A stretch of DNA of 64,000 nt from positions 4,743,001 to 4,807,000 of the forward strand of contig NZ_CP031455.1 in NCBI RefSeq assembly GCF_003391135.1, written 5' to 3'. The stretch comes from Streptoverticillium olivoreticuli subsp. olivoreticuli. GTDB taxonomy: Bacteria; Actinomycetota; Actinomycetes; Streptomycetales; Streptomycetaceae. How positions within the stretch are numbered: position 1 is the stretch's first letter; every line of letters starts with the position of its first letter. Positions 61,624 to 64,000 of the stretch are shown one piece after another. The position numbers and the translations under genes were made by a program. The notes below the pieces were generated by a model. That model searched no databases. It saw nothing but the letters and a program-made list of their open reading frames with translations, and was not told the origin of the DNA.

Positions 61624-61742
61624 GTTCGGCGGCGTCCTACTCTCCCACACGGTCCCCCATGCAGTACCATCGGCGCTGAAAGGCTTAGCTTCCGGGTTCG
61701 GAATGTAACCGGGCGTTTCCCTAACGCTATGACCACCGAAAC
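61624..61742 (-). rRNA. 5S ribosomal RNA
   Basis: Read on the minus strand from 61742, it starts GTTTCGGTGGTCATAGCG, contains CCGAACCCGGAAGCTAAGCC and ends CGCCGAACAA, the actinobacterial 5S sequence. Ends are placed by homology from memory, within a few bases. Confidence 0.95.
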
Positions 61743-61812
61743 TCTATGAAGTTAACCAACCGGATAGCAACACGGTCGTTACTTCAGAACCTACACAGTG
61801 GACGCGAGCAAC

Positions 61813-64000
<2,188 letters not shown>

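Noticed and set aside
61743..61812. tRNA in the 23S-5S spacer, or tRNA target for the element
   Set aside because: No cloverleaf-like sequence seen in the spacer or at either att site; the element target is hemL coding sequence.

Overview
The window is high-GC, actinobacterial chromosomal DNA and almost certainly comes from a Streptomyces. Evidence includes the sporulation sigma factor bldN beside its anti-sigma gene rsbN, the rex-hemACD operon with a Rex operator, the futalosine menaquinone genes, GTG and TTG starts, Tat and lipoprotein signals, and an actinobacterial 5S/23S pair.

Layout, left to right. (1) 0-17.4 kb is core chromosome. It holds a dicarboxylate symporter, the late futalosine menaquinone genes (mqnE, a UbiX-like gene, mqnP, a UbiD-like gene) with an Lrp regulator, a secreted phospholipase C, a system II cytochrome c maturation set (ccsB, resB, ccdA, resA), a secreted deacetylase-like protein, a phosphatase and hemL. 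(2) 17,341-31,973 is an integrated mobile element of about 14.6 kb. It is bounded by a 13-bp direct repeat and sits inside the 5' end of hemL. (3) 32-44 kb is core: GAF-ANTAR/STAS regulators, an SDR, a VOC protein, rtcB, two DUF3558 lipoproteins, and divergent lysS and argS. (4) 44-50 kb is rex-hemA-hemC-hemD-hemB. (5) 50-61.6 kb holds a glutaredoxin-like gene, a HAD phosphatase, bldN-rsbN, an acyltransferase with an SDR, bS22, bdtA, acuC, an MFS permease and a HAD phosphatase. (6) 61.6-64 kb is the distal part of an rRNA operon on the minus strand (5S and partial 23S).

The mobile element is the most interesting part. Its transfer and replication core is of the actinomycete integrative-conjugative type: GntR regulator, SCO3933-family protein, FtsK/Tra, Spd-like membrane protein, and a RepSA-type initiator. 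Integration, however, appears to use a large serine recombinase next to a putative recombination directionality factor. Joining the two outer flanks at the 13-bp core restores a normal hemL beginning VSYPYEAPVSQ. In the integrated state the element supplies a new GTG start, ribosome-binding site, 14 N-terminal codons and presumably the promoter of hemL, while the native hemL start is stranded at the right end. The cargo includes a NB-ARC/TPR STAND protein with a translationally coupled small partner, a candidate uncharacterised defence or signalling module. Its TPR array shows a recent four-repeat (504 bp) tandem duplication.

All functional calls rest on motif recognition and family knowledge. 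No database search was run.
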